From positions 1 to 64,000 of the forward strand of contig NZ_JWIG01000008.1 in NCBI RefSeq assembly GCF_000814675.1: DNA of 64,000 nucleotides, read 5' to 3'. How positions within the stretch are numbered: position 1 is the stretch's first letter; each line of letters begins with the position of its first letter. Both the position numbers and the translations under genes were made by a program. This stretch comes from Pseudoalteromonas distincta (GTDB lineage: Bacteria; Pseudomonadota; Gammaproteobacteria; Enterobacterales; Alteromonadaceae). Shown here one piece after another: positions 1-8,728 of this stretch. The notes below the pieces were generated by a model. The model ran no database searches and was not told the origin of the DNA. It was given only the letters and a program-made list of their open reading frames with translations.

Positions 1-658
1 GGTTTAACAGGCCTAAAGAATAATATCCTTTATCAAACATAGTCAGTGAATTATCTGGTGTACGTTCAATTAAACGCTCAGCTAATTTCATCTCGTTGGT
101 TTTATAGTTATCAAACTCGCTACTGAGAAGTTGATGGCTGGTCAATTCCATATGACAGACCATGCGTATTTGAGGAAAGGCTGTATCACCGTATTGGTTG
201 CTACCTGAAGAGAAGGCTTTACGATTATCAGGCGTGTCGGCTGTTCGCCACACAACACCGTCAACAGCTAATAGGTTCAAACCATTCCATGTTTCGAATG
301 ACTGTTGCTTATACATTGATTGAGCAGATTTATTGAAAACGTGTTTAACGGAATCATCACCTAACCTTTGTCTCGCCTGTACCATCGCACTTGGAGCAAC
401 GAGTTGGTTCTTGCCAGGTAACATGATATCTAGCTTATTAGCGATATTCCAAACTGATTCTTTTCGAAACAATGCCATGCCAATAACTGACCACAAAACG
501 GCTTCAAGCGGTAATCTTCGCTTACGAACGGTTGCAATCCCTGCTTGTTGAAAACCTTGTTCAATGATTTCAGGGTCAAGAATTTCTGATAATTTTTCAA
601 AGGTATGGTATCGGCTGCTTTCTTCAAGTGTTGCTTGCAGTGCTTGTTCTATATTCAC
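1..658 (-). CDS. IS4-family transposase, C-terminus cut by window edge
   Basis: The reading frame starts at a GTG (656-658) and stays open to base 1, giving about 219 residues. The protein begins [21 protein letters not shown]. It contains AVDGVVWRT, the likely first catalytic Asp of a DDE transposase, and [12 protein letters not shown], the likely second, as in IS4-type enzymes; the Glu region would lie beyond the edge. No ATG precedes the GTG in frame, and the upstream frame stops inside the hairpin at 661-694. The only Shine-Dalgarno-like bases (GGA) lie in the 3' arm of that hairpin, so translation is probably held down. The family call is from motif recognition. Whether the IS is intact cannot be seen. 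Confidence 0.85.
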   Translation of the reverse strand, partial: MNIEQALQATLEESSRYHTFEKLSEILDPEIIEQGFQQAGIATVRKRRLPLEAVLWSVIGMALFRKESVWNIANKLDIMLPGKNQLVAPSAMVQARQRLGDDSVKHVFNKSAQSMYKQQSFETWNGLNLLAVDGVVWRTADTPDNRKAFSSGSNQYGDTAFPQIRMVCHMELTSHQLLSSEFDNYKTNEMKLAERLIERTPDNSLTMFDKGYYSLGLLN

Positions 659-660
659 AA

Positions 661-694
661 AAAATCCGTAGTTAGTTTCCTAACTACGGATTTT
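661..694 (-). terminator. Perfect 15-bp hairpin with GAAA loop and U-run abutting the transposase start
   Basis: Bases 661-675 and 680-694 are perfect inverted complements around a 4-base loop that reads GAAA on the minus strand. On that strand the stem is followed by six U (complement of 659-664) and then at once by the GTG start. It has the form of an intrinsic terminator placed in the leader. It also buries the only Shine-Dalgarno-like GGA. IS elements commonly use such leaders to stop transcription from flanking DNA producing transposase. Confidence 0.7.
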
Positions 695-783
695 GCATGA
701 TCGTTTGGATCGGTCAACCGGTCATTTTCTTAACTGATCGGCATTAGCCGATTGGCTCCTTTTTTATATCCATTAATAACTCT
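695..783. mobile_element. Probable outer end of the IS4-type element
   Basis: This short non-coding stretch between the transposase leader and the next gene holds a second small palindrome (ATCGGC-att-aGCCGAT around 735-751). The terminal inverted repeat and target duplication should lie here, but the opposite end of the element is outside the window, so the exact boundary cannot be fixed. Confidence 0.4.
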
Positions 784-1395
784 CTAGCCAAATATAAGAC
801 GTTCAAACCAACCTTTATCAAGCTCGTCTTCACAGCGCTTTAATTGCGCGCCATAACGGCTCGCTCTGTGTTTAACTTTGTTTGCTACACCCATTAACCA
901 CTTTTTCTTTTTATATGTGCCACGCTTATAGCCACCCCAACCTTCATGATAATTAAGGTATTGTGCGTAAGCATCCCATTTAGAGATTTTATTTACTTTA
1001 TGCGTTTTATAAACAAACCACGCCATAAAGTCGATTGCATCGTCAAAGTCGTCTCTATCAGCACCATTGTTGCCTGTTTCACGAATATAATCTGACCATG
1101 TTGGTGTTTTAGCCTGTGAGTAACCATAAGCATCACTTGCGCGACCGGTTGGAATTATCCATAAGAAGTACTCCATAGGCGGAGCAGCATCATGCTTAAA
1201 AGAGCTTTCCTGATACATCATACTCATGAGTACATGCTTAGGAGAACCCCATTTTTCTTGCGCATCTTTTGCGTCAAAATACCAATCAGGTTTTTCTTCA
1301 AAGATTTTACATAGATCGTTAGGTTGCTTTGGAGGCGCTGTTGCACAACCAGCTAAAGTAATGGCAAGAGATAAAATAATTGCATTTTTTTTCAT
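784..1395 (-). CDS. Lytic transglycosylase-like lipoprotein (SLT fold)
   Basis: A 203-residue protein with a lipoprotein signal: MKKNAIILSLAITLAGC, with the lipobox LAGC ending at Cys17. The segment MSMMYQESSFKHDA has the Glu-Ser-Ser pattern around the catalytic Glu of SLT-type lytic transglycosylases, and AYGYSQAKTPTWSDY resembles the later GYSQ region of the fold. The predicted role is cleavage of peptidoglycan strands at the envelope. The region after residue 130 (YLNYHEGWGGYKRGTYKKKKW) is basic. It lies downstream of gshA on the same strand but 147 bp away, so co-transcription is not assured. The fold assignment is by motif only, and catalytic activity is inferred. Confidence 0.7.
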   Translation of the reverse strand: MKKNAIILSLAITLAGCATAPPKQPNDLCKIFEEKPDWYFDAKDAQEKWGSPKHVLMSMMYQESSFKHDAAPPMEYFLWIIPTGRASDAYGYSQAKTPTWSDYIRETGNNGADRDDFDDAIDFMAWFVYKTHKVNKISKWDAYAQYLNYHEGWGGYKRGTYKKKKWLMGVANKVKHRASRYGAQLKRCEDELDKGWFERLIFG

Positions 1396-1490
1396 TTTTC
1401 TAAGATCTCACAGAACTTTTCTAAAAAGTGTGGGTCTGACTCAATGAATGCAGCAGTACAGCATTAGTTCATCCCTGAATATATATTTAC

Positions 1491-1518
1491 GCAGCCTACT
1501 TAGGCTGCGTTTTTTTTG
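1491..1518 (+). terminator. Terminator-like hairpin between gshA and the SLT lipoprotein
   Basis: GCAGCCTA and TAGGCTGC are perfect inverted repeats separated by 2 bases, followed on the plus strand by GTTTTTTTT. The T-run orientation fits plus-strand transcription, although both flanking genes are on the minus strand. In the minus direction only an A/T-rich tail follows. It may act weakly for gshA or block antisense transcription. Confidence 0.45.
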
Positions 1519-1542
1519 CTTAAATTTTACTAAGTATTAGGA

Positions 1543-3153
1543 TTATTTACCGCTAAAATACGCATCTAAAAAGGCGGTAAATGACTGAGTATCTGCTTGC
1601 TCAATTGCAGTTTGTGCTTCGTTAGACTCTACAACTTGTTGTTCCAGCCAAGGCTTTAAAAACTCACTGTAATCAGTGTCTGCGTGACTTTGTTTGTATT
1701 TATTAGCCAGTGCTAGTGCAAAGTGACCGTTGTCTAAACCAGACTCTTTTAATTGCGACACGTAACGTCCAGAATAAGTAAGCTCTGGATTATGCACCCA
1801 CGTAGCCATGCGCTTTATAGTATCGGAGTAATAATTAACACCATAAGCATTATCCATCCATTTAGCGACATCAGTGAGCTGTGCAAATATTTCATCGCCC
1901 CACGACTGAAGACTACGCTGTGTGTTATTAAAGTTAAGCATTAGCCCTTCTTCTCGACCTTGATTGACTACTGTGTCGAGGTTTTCAGTACTGCGTGCTT
2001 GTTCTTTCCAATCCATTGGAGCTGAATCTTTTAATAAACAATACGTTAAAAACACATCTAAAAAGTGAATTTGCTCAATATCAATACCAACTTCGCTAAA
2101 CGGATTAACGTCTAATGCGCGAATTTCTACATATTCAATGCCTGCTCGAAGCAGTGCATCCGTTGGCGTTTCGCCACTTTTAGCATTACGCTTAGGACGA
2201 ATTGGCGAGTAAAATTCGTTTTCAATCTGCAGAATATTTTTATTTAACTGCTTAGGGTTTTCACTCTTGTAGTCATCAAGATCACCATAAATTTCTGATG
2301 GTGTGTTGATTGCTTTTTTAAGGCCTGCTACATATTCATCTAACGAGTTATACATTACGCGTAGTGACGACTGAGCGCTATTTGTATAACCTAAATTGCC
2401 TAAACGCAGTGCCGTACCAACTTCTAAGTAAAGTGTACCTTTACCTAGTTTTTTAAATGGTAAATCGGTTTTTCGACCTTGTAAAAATGAGTTACACAAT
2501 GCTGGCGATGCACCAAACATGTAACTTATTAGCCATAGTTCGCGTTTAAAGTTACGAATAAGCGCTAAATAACCTTCTGAAATAAAATCTTGAAGGCTTG
2601 CATTACTTTGTTGTAACGAATGAAGCGATTGCCAAAGCGTATCTGGGAATGAAATATTAAAGTGAACACCTGCAATTGCTTGCATCATACTTCCGTAACG
2701 ATTTTTTAATCCTTTACGGTATAGTGTTTTCATTTGACCAGTATTTGAACTACCAAATTGAGCTAAAACAATATCATCTTGGTGTTCAATAAAGCATGGC
2801 ATACTAATAGGCCAAAGCAGTTCATCGTCCATCTTTTCTAGAGTGAACTTTTGAAGATCTTTTAATTGCTTAAGAGTTTGCGTTGACGACTCACTAACTG
2901 GAGTAATAAATTCAAGTAAAGATTCAGAAAAATCAGTTGTGATATGGCCATTAGTTAATGCACTGCCCACCCCTTTTGGATGACCTTTAGGTGATATAGC
3001 ACCATTCTCTTGTATTCTTAGCGACTCTCGCTCTATGCCACGTTTAATGCCTTTAACTGCATGTTGGTGCTCATTTACTGATAACGCTTCAAGTGCGTTA
3101 GCTAAATCATGTGTTGTCAAAAAATCTTTCCTCGGGCCACGTGGCTTAATCAT
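1543..3153 (-). CDS. gshA: Glutamate-cysteine ligase GshA
   Basis: A 536-residue protein of the proteobacterial GshA class (E. coli GshA is about 518). It joins L-glutamate and L-cysteine with ATP to gamma-glutamylcysteine, the first and limiting step of glutathione synthesis in the cytoplasm. Recognisable segments are GIERESLRI near the N-terminus, ITTDFSESLLEFITP, GVHFNISF, SSLRVMYNSLDEYV and VEIRALDVNPFSEVGI, all characteristic of the family. It stands alone: the second enzyme, gshB, is not in this window. The upstream 540 bp contains a MITE-like repeat that could affect its promoter. Confidence 0.95.
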   Translation of the reverse strand: MIKPRGPRKDFLTTHDLANALEALSVNEHQHAVKGIKRGIERESLRIQENGAISPKGHPKGVGSALTNGHITTDFSESLLEFITPVSESSTQTLKQLKDLQKFTLEKMDDELLWPISMPCFIEHQDDIVLAQFGSSNTGQMKTLYRKGLKNRYGSMMQAIAGVHFNISFPDTLWQSLHSLQQSNASLQDFISEGYLALIRNFKRELWLISYMFGASPALCNSFLQGRKTDLPFKKLGKGTLYLEVGTALRLGNLGYTNSAQSSLRVMYNSLDEYVAGLKKAINTPSEIYGDLDDYKSENPKQLNKNILQIENEFYSPIRPKRNAKSGETPTDALLRAGIEYVEIRALDVNPFSEVGIDIEQIHFLDVFLTYCLLKDSAPMDWKEQARSTENLDTVVNQGREEGLMLNFNNTQRSLQSWGDEIFAQLTDVAKWMDNAYGVNYYSDTIKRMATWVHNPELTYSGRYVSQLKESGLDNGHFALALANKYKQSHADTDYSEFLKPWLEQQVVESNEAQTAIEQADTQSFTAFLDAYFSGK

Positions 3154-3189
3154 AAGGTTATGGGGACTAATTACTTAGACTCAAGATTA

Positions 3190-3352
3190 ATACCAATTTT
3201 TATTGAAAATATGATCATTCTATCGCATTAAATAGCGCACTCACTGCGTTAAAAATTACTCATATAGAACAACTATATGTCATAATTTTCGCCTTGCTAT
3301 TGTGCTATTTTCTTAGCGCTATAATAGATCACTTATTTAATGCAACTGGTAT
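3190..3352. repeat. MITE-like palindromic repeat (about 163 bp)
   Basis: The ends are near-perfect inverted repeats, ATACCAATT (3190-3198) and AACTGGTAT (3344-3352). The imperfect complementarity continues inward along most of its length: GATCATTCTAT pairs with ATAATAGATCA, AATAGCGCAC with GTGCTATTTTCTTAGCGC. The centre is a clean hairpin, CATATAG-aacaa-CTATATG (3261-3279). It has no reading frame and would fold into one long hairpin. I recall similar elements scattered in Pseudoalteromonas and other marine gammaproteobacterial genomes, but this was not searched. No second copy is visible in the window. Confidence 0.7.
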
Positions 3353-3586
3353 AAATTGCTAAGAACTATATAACTTTCAAATTTAATAATTATTTCCCCA
3401 CTTTATACATGCACTTAATATGACCAACATCATTATATTAAGTCGTAATATTGCCATTGCTATGTGCATTATACAAATGCTTTAAATACGTATTTAACTA
3501 TAAATCAAATAAGTAAAATATCAGCTTAAAGTAATAGACCGGAACTTATGCAAAATCAGTTCAATTTAGCTGTCCGGTATTTAAAC

Positions 3587-3600
3587 TTGATCTAGATCAA
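3587..3600 (+). promoter_or_regulatory. Perfect FNR-type box upstream of aer
   Basis: TTGATCTAGATCAA is a complete match to the FNR/ANR/EtrA consensus TTGAT-N4-ATCAA. It lies 108 bp before the aer start codon and over 430 bp from gshA. The position suggests oxygen-responsive control of the aerotaxis receptor. The Pseudomonas ANR regulator is known to act on aer in that genus; the link here is inference. Confidence 0.65.
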
Positions 3601-3708
3601 TAAATACAATTATTTGTCTTATGAGCATAGAAGGAAGGACGCTATTTTTTGCTTTGTAGGGTGTAAGCAATATAATGACTGCAACAATAAAGGATGATAA
3701 TAAATATA

Positions 3709-5256
3709 ATGCACAATGATAAAAGCTTAAAAAATGAAGAAGTATACTTTGATGAATCACAAGAGCTGGTTTCCACTACTGATCTTAAAGGTGTAATAAC
3801 ATACGTCAATCAAGCGTTTTGTGCTGTAGCAGGATATAGCGCACAAGAGCTTATCGGTCAGCATCATAATATCGTGCGCCACCCTGATATGCCAAAAGCA
3901 GCCTTTAAAGAAATGTGGGCAACATTAAAACAAGAACACTCGTGGCGCGGTATGGTTAAAAACCGCTGTAAAGATGGCCGCTATTACTGGGTAGATGCCT
4001 TTGTAACCCCCATTTTTGAACATGGCCGACTTGTTGGTTATCAATCTGTAAGAACCAAAGCAAGCTCTCAACTTAAGCAACGTGCACAAACACTTTACAA
4101 CAAAATAAATACCAACAAGTCATTATTTAAACTACGAGAACACACCACAATACGACAAAGCCTTACTTTTATAAGCCTATTATTTTGGCTGATTTTTATT
4201 GCTGTTGCGGCATCAATCACCATTGCTGCAATTAGCCTATTTATTTGTGCTTTAGTTATTGTGCTAAATTATGACGAACTCATTGTTACCCCTAAAATAT
4301 TACGCGAACAAAAAGCAAAAGCCGATTCAATCTCTCGTTATATTTACAGCGGCCATACACCGCACAGTGTAAGTGATTATAGAGAGCAAATGCTAAGTGC
4401 AAAATTGCGCACAGTCCTTGGCCGTATGAAAGACTCAACATTAAGCTTTAATGGCATCGCAACTGATTTAGACAAACAATCAACACTCACCGAAAAAGGG
4501 ATTTCTTCTCAAGGTGAGCGTTTAGAACAAATTGCATCAGCGATGACTCAAATGAGTTCTACCATTGGTGAAATATCAGTAAATACCGCTCAAACAGCGG
4601 ATAAAGTGAATAACACCCATCAAAGTTGCTCAGAGATAAAAGACCACATTGCTGATAATAGTAAAATGGTATCTGACTTAGCTTCTCAAGTAGAACAAGC
4701 AGCAAATACAGCCACCAGCTTAGCCTCTGAAGCAGATAAAATTGGTAAGGTAATGAGTGAAATAGAAGGAATTGCCGATCAAACTAACTTACTTGCTCTT
4801 AATGCAGCGATTGAAGCAGCTAGAGCGGGAGAACATGGTCGAGGCTTTGCAGTAGTCGCAGATGAGGTAAGGACTCTTTCGTCACGCACTCAAAATGCTA
4901 CGACACAAATCCATAGTTCTATTAAAGAAATACAAGACACTTTATTTAGCTGGTCCAAAGTAATGCAAAGCACTAAAGCACAAGCCGATAACTGTGTTTT
5001 GACAACCGATAAAACCCAAGTTGAATTAGAGGGTATTTTTATCCAAATCAGTGAAATATCTCACTTGGCAATACAAATATCATCCGCTGCAGAAGAGCAA
5101 CAAATGGTTAGTAACGACATTAGTAATAATGTTTCGCAAATTAAAGACTTTGGCGATAACAACTTAAGTTTAAGCTTTAATGTGGCAAAAGGTGCAGCTG
5201 AGCTTGTTGAAGGCTCACGTAGAGTGAACAATTTATTACTAACCTTTAAAGTTTAA
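3709..5256 (+). CDS. aer: Aer-type aerotaxis receptor (PAS plus methyl-accepting signalling domain)
   Basis: A 515-residue energy-taxis transducer. With the start at 3709, Asn34, Arg57, His58, Asp60, Trp70 and Trp79 fall at the same numbers as in E. coli Aer (N34, RHPD at 57-60, W70, W79), residues that form the FAD-binding PAS pocket. This is why I prefer this ATG to the one at 3694, which abuts the AAAGG ribosome site. After the PAS domain (about 20-120) come a hydrophobic hairpin (about 150-190, two passes with almost no periplasmic loop) and the cytoplasmic signalling domain with its tip [20 protein letters not shown]. It should sense redox state and signal to CheA/CheW. A perfect FNR box lies upstream. 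Confidence 0.88.
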   Translation: MHNDKSLKNEEVYFDESQELVSTTDLKGVITYVNQAFCAVAGYSAQELIGQHHNIVRHPDMPKAAFKEMWATLKQEHSWRGMVKNRCKDGRYYWVDAFVTPIFEHGRLVGYQSVRTKASSQLKQRAQTLYNKINTNKSLFKLREHTTIRQSLTFISLLFWLIFIAVAASITIAAISLFICALVIVLNYDELIVTPKILREQKAKADSISRYIYSGHTPHSVSDYREQMLSAKLRTVLGRMKDSTLSFNGIATDLDKQSTLTEKGISSQGERLEQIASAMTQMSSTIGEISVNTAQTADKVNNTHQSCSEIKDHIADNSKMVSDLASQVEQAANTATSLASEADKIGKVMSEIEGIADQTNLLALNAAIEAARAGEHGRGFAVVADEVRTLSSRTQNATTQIHSSIKEIQDTLFSWSKVMQSTKAQADNCVLTTDKTQVELEGIFIQISEISHLAIQISSAAEEQQMVSNDISNNVSQIKDFGDNNLSLSFNVAKGAAELVEGSRRVNNLLLTFKV

Positions 5257-5278
5257 TACCTAGCAATATAGTCGACAT

Positions 5279-5304
5279 AAAAAAGCCGCTATTTTAGCGG
5301 CTTT
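5279..5304 (-). terminator. Terminator between aer and clpB
   Basis: AAAGCCGCT-atttt-AGCGGCTTT is a perfect 9-bp stem preceded by A residues, which give a U-run on the minus strand. It serves mainly clpB; in the plus direction only CTTTAGAG follows, so it is weaker for aer. Confidence 0.75.
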
Positions 5305-5323
5305 AGAGTTTAATTATTTATAA

Positions 5324-7900
5324 TCAGCGTTTGGTAAATACCAAAGCGTCGTCATTTGCATCAATAACAATCACGCTACCTGGTATGTAGTCCCCATTAA
5401 GTAGCTTTTGTGCTAGCGGATTTTCAATCGTTTGCTGAATAGCACGCTTAAGCGGGCGTGCACCGTACACAGGATCAAACCCACTTGCTGCAATTCGCTC
5501 AAGTGCAGCATCGCTTATTTCAAGCAGATACCCCATCTCTGTTAAACGCTCACGTAATTTCATTAACTGAATATCAGCTATTTCTTTTATATGCTCGTTT
5601 GCTAACGGGTGGAATACAACAGTCTCGTCAATACGGTTAATAAACTCAGGTCTAAACTCATTAATCAATACTTCCATTACTTTAGCTTTAAGGGTCGTAT
5701 AGTCATTATTACCCGCTTGTTCTTGGATAATATCTGAGCCTAAATTTGATGTCATGATAATAACCGTATTTTTAAAATCAACGGTTCTACCTTGTCCGTC
5801 AGTTAATCGGCCATCATCTAACACTTGCAGTAAAATGTTAAACACATCTGGGTGTGCTTTTTCTATTTCATCAAGCAATATAACTGAGTAAGGTTTACGA
5901 CGAACAGCTTCTGTTAAATAACCGCCCTCTTCATAACCCACATAACCTGGAGGTGCGCCCACTAGGCGTGCAACTGAGTGCTTTTCCATAAACTCAGACA
6001 TGTCGATACGCACCATGGCATCTTCGGTATCAAACATAAAACCAGCCAGTGCTTTTGTAAGCTCGGTTTTACCCACACCAGTTGGACCTAAAAACAAGAA
6101 AGAACCAATTGGGCGATTAGGATCTGCAAGTCCTGCACGTGAGCGTCTTATTGCGTTAGCAACAGCAACGACCGCTTCATCTTGCCCTATTACTTTACTG
6201 TGTAACTTATCTTCCATTTGCAGCAGCTTTTCACGCTCACCTTGTAGCATTCTTGCAACAGGAATACCTGTCCAGCGAGATAAAATTTCAGCAATTTCAT
6301 CCTCACCTACTTGGTTTTTAAGCAGAGTCATTTCTTGCATTTCGGCTTGTGAGGCTAAATCAAGTTTTCGTTCAAGCTCTGGAATTCGCCCATATTGCAG
6401 CTCTGACATACGCTGTAAATCACTTGCTCTTCGCGCTACATCTAAATCTAATCTTGCTTGTTCAAGCTCGGCTTTAATTACTTGTGTACCTTGAAGTGAT
6501 GCTTTTTCAGCATTCCAAATTTCGTCTAGCTCACGATATTGCCCATCAAGGTCGGTGATCAACTCTTGCATTTCAGTGCGACGTTTTTGACTCGCCTCAT
6601 CTTTTTCTTTAGCAAGTGCATTATCTTCTAATTTTAATTGGATAATACGACGCTCAAGCTTATCTAACGACTCTGGTTTTGAATCAATTTGTAATCGAAT
6701 CGAAGACCCCGCTTCGTCAATTAAATCAATTGCTTTATCTGGTAACTGACGATCGCTAATGTAGCGGTGAGATAACTGCGCCGCAGCAACTATCGCGGGA
6801 TCAGTAATTTCTACTGAATGATGTAGCTCATATCGCTCTTTTAAGCCACGCAATATTGCAATGGTATCTTCAACCGACGGCTCTTCAATGAGTACCTTTT
6901 GGAATCGACGCTCAAGTGCTGCGTCTTTCTCTATATATTTACGGTATTCATCAAGCGTGGTTGCGCCAACACAGTGTAACTCACCGCGTGCTAAAGCTGG
7001 TTTTAGCATATTACCCGCATCCATTGCGCCATCACTTTTGCCTGCACCCACAATAGTGTGTATTTCATCAATAAATAAAATGACTTGGCCTTCTTCTTTA
7101 GCCAATTCGTTTAACACTGATTTTAAACGCTCTTCAAATTCACCGCGATATTTAGCGCCCGCAACTAGTGCTCCTAAATCAAGCGATAAAACACGTTTGT
7201 TTTTTAATCCTTCAGGTACTTCACCATTAATAATACGCTGTGCTAAACCTTCTGCTATTGCTGTTTTACCAACACCTGGCTCACCGATTAATACAGGGTT
7301 ATTTTTAGTACGGCGTTGTAGTACTTGAATCGTGCGGCGAATTTCGTCATCACGACCAATAACAGGGTCAAGCTTACCTTGCTCTGCTCGCTCAGTTAGA
7401 TCAATCGTGTACTTTTCAAGCGCTTGGCGTGTTTCTTCGGCATTTGGGTCATCAACTTTTTGACCACCGCGAATCGCTTTAATTGCGGTTTCAATTTTAG
7501 TGGAGGTAATATTTAACGATCTGAATATATCGCCAAGTGGACCTTTATCGTCGCATGCTGCCAGTACAAACAATTCACTTGATATGTATTTGTCTTTGCG
7601 TTTTTGCGCATACTTGTCACATAGGTTAATAAGTGAAGCCATATTATTTGATAGCTGCACGTCGCCACCTACGCCTTCTACTTTAAATAGTTTTTCTATT
7701 TCTTGAGAAAGCTTGGTGTTAAGTTCATCTGCGCTGACCCCCGTTTGGGCAAATAACGCACGCACACTGGAGCCGCTTTGCTGCAGTAATGAGTACATTA
7801 AATGTACGGGTTCAATAAATTGATGGTCGCGGCCAAGGGCTAGCGATTGCGCATCAGAAAGCGCAGATTGAAATTTACTTGTAAATCTATCTAAACGCAT
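5324..7900 (-). CDS. clpB: ATP-dependent disaggregase ClpB
   Basis: An 858-residue Hsp100 chaperone, the usual length for proteobacterial ClpB. It has the N-terminal Clp repeat domain, a first AAA+ module with Walker [16 protein letters not shown] and Walker [11 protein letters not shown], a long middle coiled coil (about residues 410-525), and a second AAA+ module with [15 protein letters not shown] and [14 protein letters not shown]. The pore loop [13 protein letters not shown] is intact. It threads aggregated proteins through a hexamer together with DnaK, in the cytoplasm. A sigma-32-type promoter lies just upstream, fitting heat-shock induction. A 164-codon antisense frame over the coding region is a shadow. 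Confidence 0.97.
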   Translation of the reverse strand: MRLDRFTSKFQSALSDAQSLALGRDHQFIEPVHLMYSLLQQSGSSVRALFAQTGVSADELNTKLSQEIEKLFKVEGVGGDVQLSNNMASLINLCDKYAQKRKDKYISSELFVLAACDDKGPLGDIFRSLNITSTKIETAIKAIRGGQKVDDPNAEETRQALEKYTIDLTERAEQGKLDPVIGRDDEIRRTIQVLQRRTKNNPVLIGEPGVGKTAIAEGLAQRIINGEVPEGLKNKRVLSLDLGALVAGAKYRGEFEERLKSVLNELAKEEGQVILFIDEIHTIVGAGKSDGAMDAGNMLKPALARGELHCVGATTLDEYRKYIEKDAALERRFQKVLIEEPSVEDTIAILRGLKERYELHHSVEITDPAIVAAAQLSHRYISDRQLPDKAIDLIDEAGSSIRLQIDSKPESLDKLERRIIQLKLEDNALAKEKDEASQKRRTEMQELITDLDGQYRELDEIWNAEKASLQGTQVIKAELEQARLDLDVARRASDLQRMSELQYGRIPELERKLDLASQAEMQEMTLLKNQVGEDEIAEILSRWTGIPVARMLQGEREKLLQMEDKLHSKVIGQDEAVVAVANAIRRSRAGLADPNRPIGSFLFLGPTGVGKTELTKALAGFMFDTEDAMVRIDMSEFMEKHSVARLVGAPPGYVGYEEGGYLTEAVRRKPYSVILLDEIEKAHPDVFNILLQVLDDGRLTDGQGRTVDFKNTVIIMTSNLGSDIIQEQAGNNDYTTLKAKVMEVLINEFRPEFINRIDETVVFHPLANEHIKEIADIQLMKLRERLTEMGYLLEISDAALERIAASGFDPVYGARPLKRAIQQTIENPLAQKLLNGDYIPGSVIVIDANDDALVFTKR

Positions 7901-7932
7901 GGTGTTACCTATTAAATAATCTAATTGCTTAA

Positions 7933-7963
7933 TTAATGGGTATGTTTAGGTGTTTGTTCAAGG
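7933..7963 (-). promoter_or_regulatory. Sigma-32 (heat-shock) promoter of clpB
   Basis: Read on the minus strand, CCTTGAA is followed after 15 bases by ACCCATTAA, matching the sigma-32 pattern CTTGAA-N13-16-CCCCATnT except for one C. The predicted start point is about 25 bases upstream of the clpB ATG. Confidence 0.7.
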
Positions 7964-7996
7964 TGTAGAGAGAAATATAATAGCTAAAGGTGCTAA

Positions 7997-8728
7997 TTAC
8001 TTGCGCCAGATCAAACTTGCCATACGTCCGGTTTGTCCATCCCGTCGATAAGAAAAAAATAAGTCACTTTGAGAGACTGTACAATAGTCGCCGCCTGTAA
8101 TACTTTTAACGCCTTGCTGGGTAAGTAAAGTACGCGCAATGCCATAAATATCAGCAAGATATTTGCCATTAGCTTGTGGTGTAAATGCTTGAATAAATGA
8201 AGAAGACCTTTTTTGAAATAACTCAAGCACTTCAGCCCCAACCTCAAATTGAGTTGGCCCAATTGCAGGCCCTAGCCAAGCATTTATATTTTCATACTTT
8301 GAGCTAAAACATTCTAAAGTATTTTTAATAATTCCCTGCTCAAGCCCTCGCCAGCCGCCATGTATAGCTGCAACTTCCTTTTCATCATCACTCACTAATA
8401 AAACAGGTAAGCAATCGGCAGTCATGATAGCCAAAGGCTGATTTAATAACTGAGTATAAAGCGCATCAGCATTGTGTAACTTATTAGAGTCAAAATGTTC
8501 ATCAACAATAACAACATCAGAGCTATGAACTTGATTTAGCCACACGGCAGGTTTAGGTAAGTGTTTGGTTAATAGTGAGCGGTTTTTTGATACATGATCT
8601 TGATTATCTCCAACATGGAATCCCAAATTAAAACTTTTAAATGGGGTTTTTGAAACACCACCTCCACAAGTAGTACTTAACGTTCCTACTTTATGAAGGT
8701 TTTGCCATGTCGCTGACAATAAGTGCAT
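7997..8728 (-). CDS. pgeF: Peptidoglycan editing factor PgeF (YfiH/YlmD laccase-domain family)
   Basis: A 243-residue protein of the multicopper-polyphenol-oxidase-like YfiH family. Signature segments are LNQVHSSDVV, MTADCLPVLL and VAAIHGGWRGLEQGI, whose His and Cys residues bind the metal. E. coli YfiH/PgeF removes wrongly incorporated L-Ser from UDP-MurNAc peptide precursors; activity on purine nucleosides is reported for the family. It overlaps the upstream rluD by one base (TAATG), the usual rluD-pgeF pairing, so the two are surely co-transcribed. An 83-codon frame inside it is a shadow. Confidence 0.9.
   Translation of the reverse strand: MHLLSATWQNLHKVGTLSTTCGGGVSKTPFKSFNLGFHVGDNQDHVSKNRSLLTKHLPKPAVWLNQVHSSDVVIVDEHFDSNKLHNADALYTQLLNQPLAIMTADCLPVLLVSDDEKEVAAIHGGWRGLEQGIIKNTLECFSSKYENINAWLGPAIGPTQFEVGAEVLELFQKRSSSFIQAFTPQANGKYLADIYGIARTLLTQQGVKSITGGDYCTVSQSDLFFSYRRDGQTGRMASLIWRK

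Larger units (their letters stand above)
3154..3693. other. 540-bp intergenic region between gshA and aer
   Basis: The divergent gap holds a MITE-like palindrome (about 3190-3352), A/T-rich DNA with no reading frame that I can support (about 3353-3586), and a perfect FNR-type palindrome at 3587-3600 on the aer side. The gshA promoter should lie near 3160-3200 but I cannot assign it. Confidence 0.6.

Noticed and set aside
3694-3708. Upstream ATG for aer
   Set aside because: It abuts the AAAGG ribosome site with no spacing, and the later ATG gives exact residue agreement with E. coli Aer.
6000-6494. 164-codon plus-strand frame over clpB
   Set aside because: Its residues mirror the codon pattern of clpB on the other strand; it has no ribosome site, and clpB is a certain gene.
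6861-7328. 155-codon plus-strand frame over clpB
   Set aside because: Antisense shadow of a conserved ClpB region with no family match.
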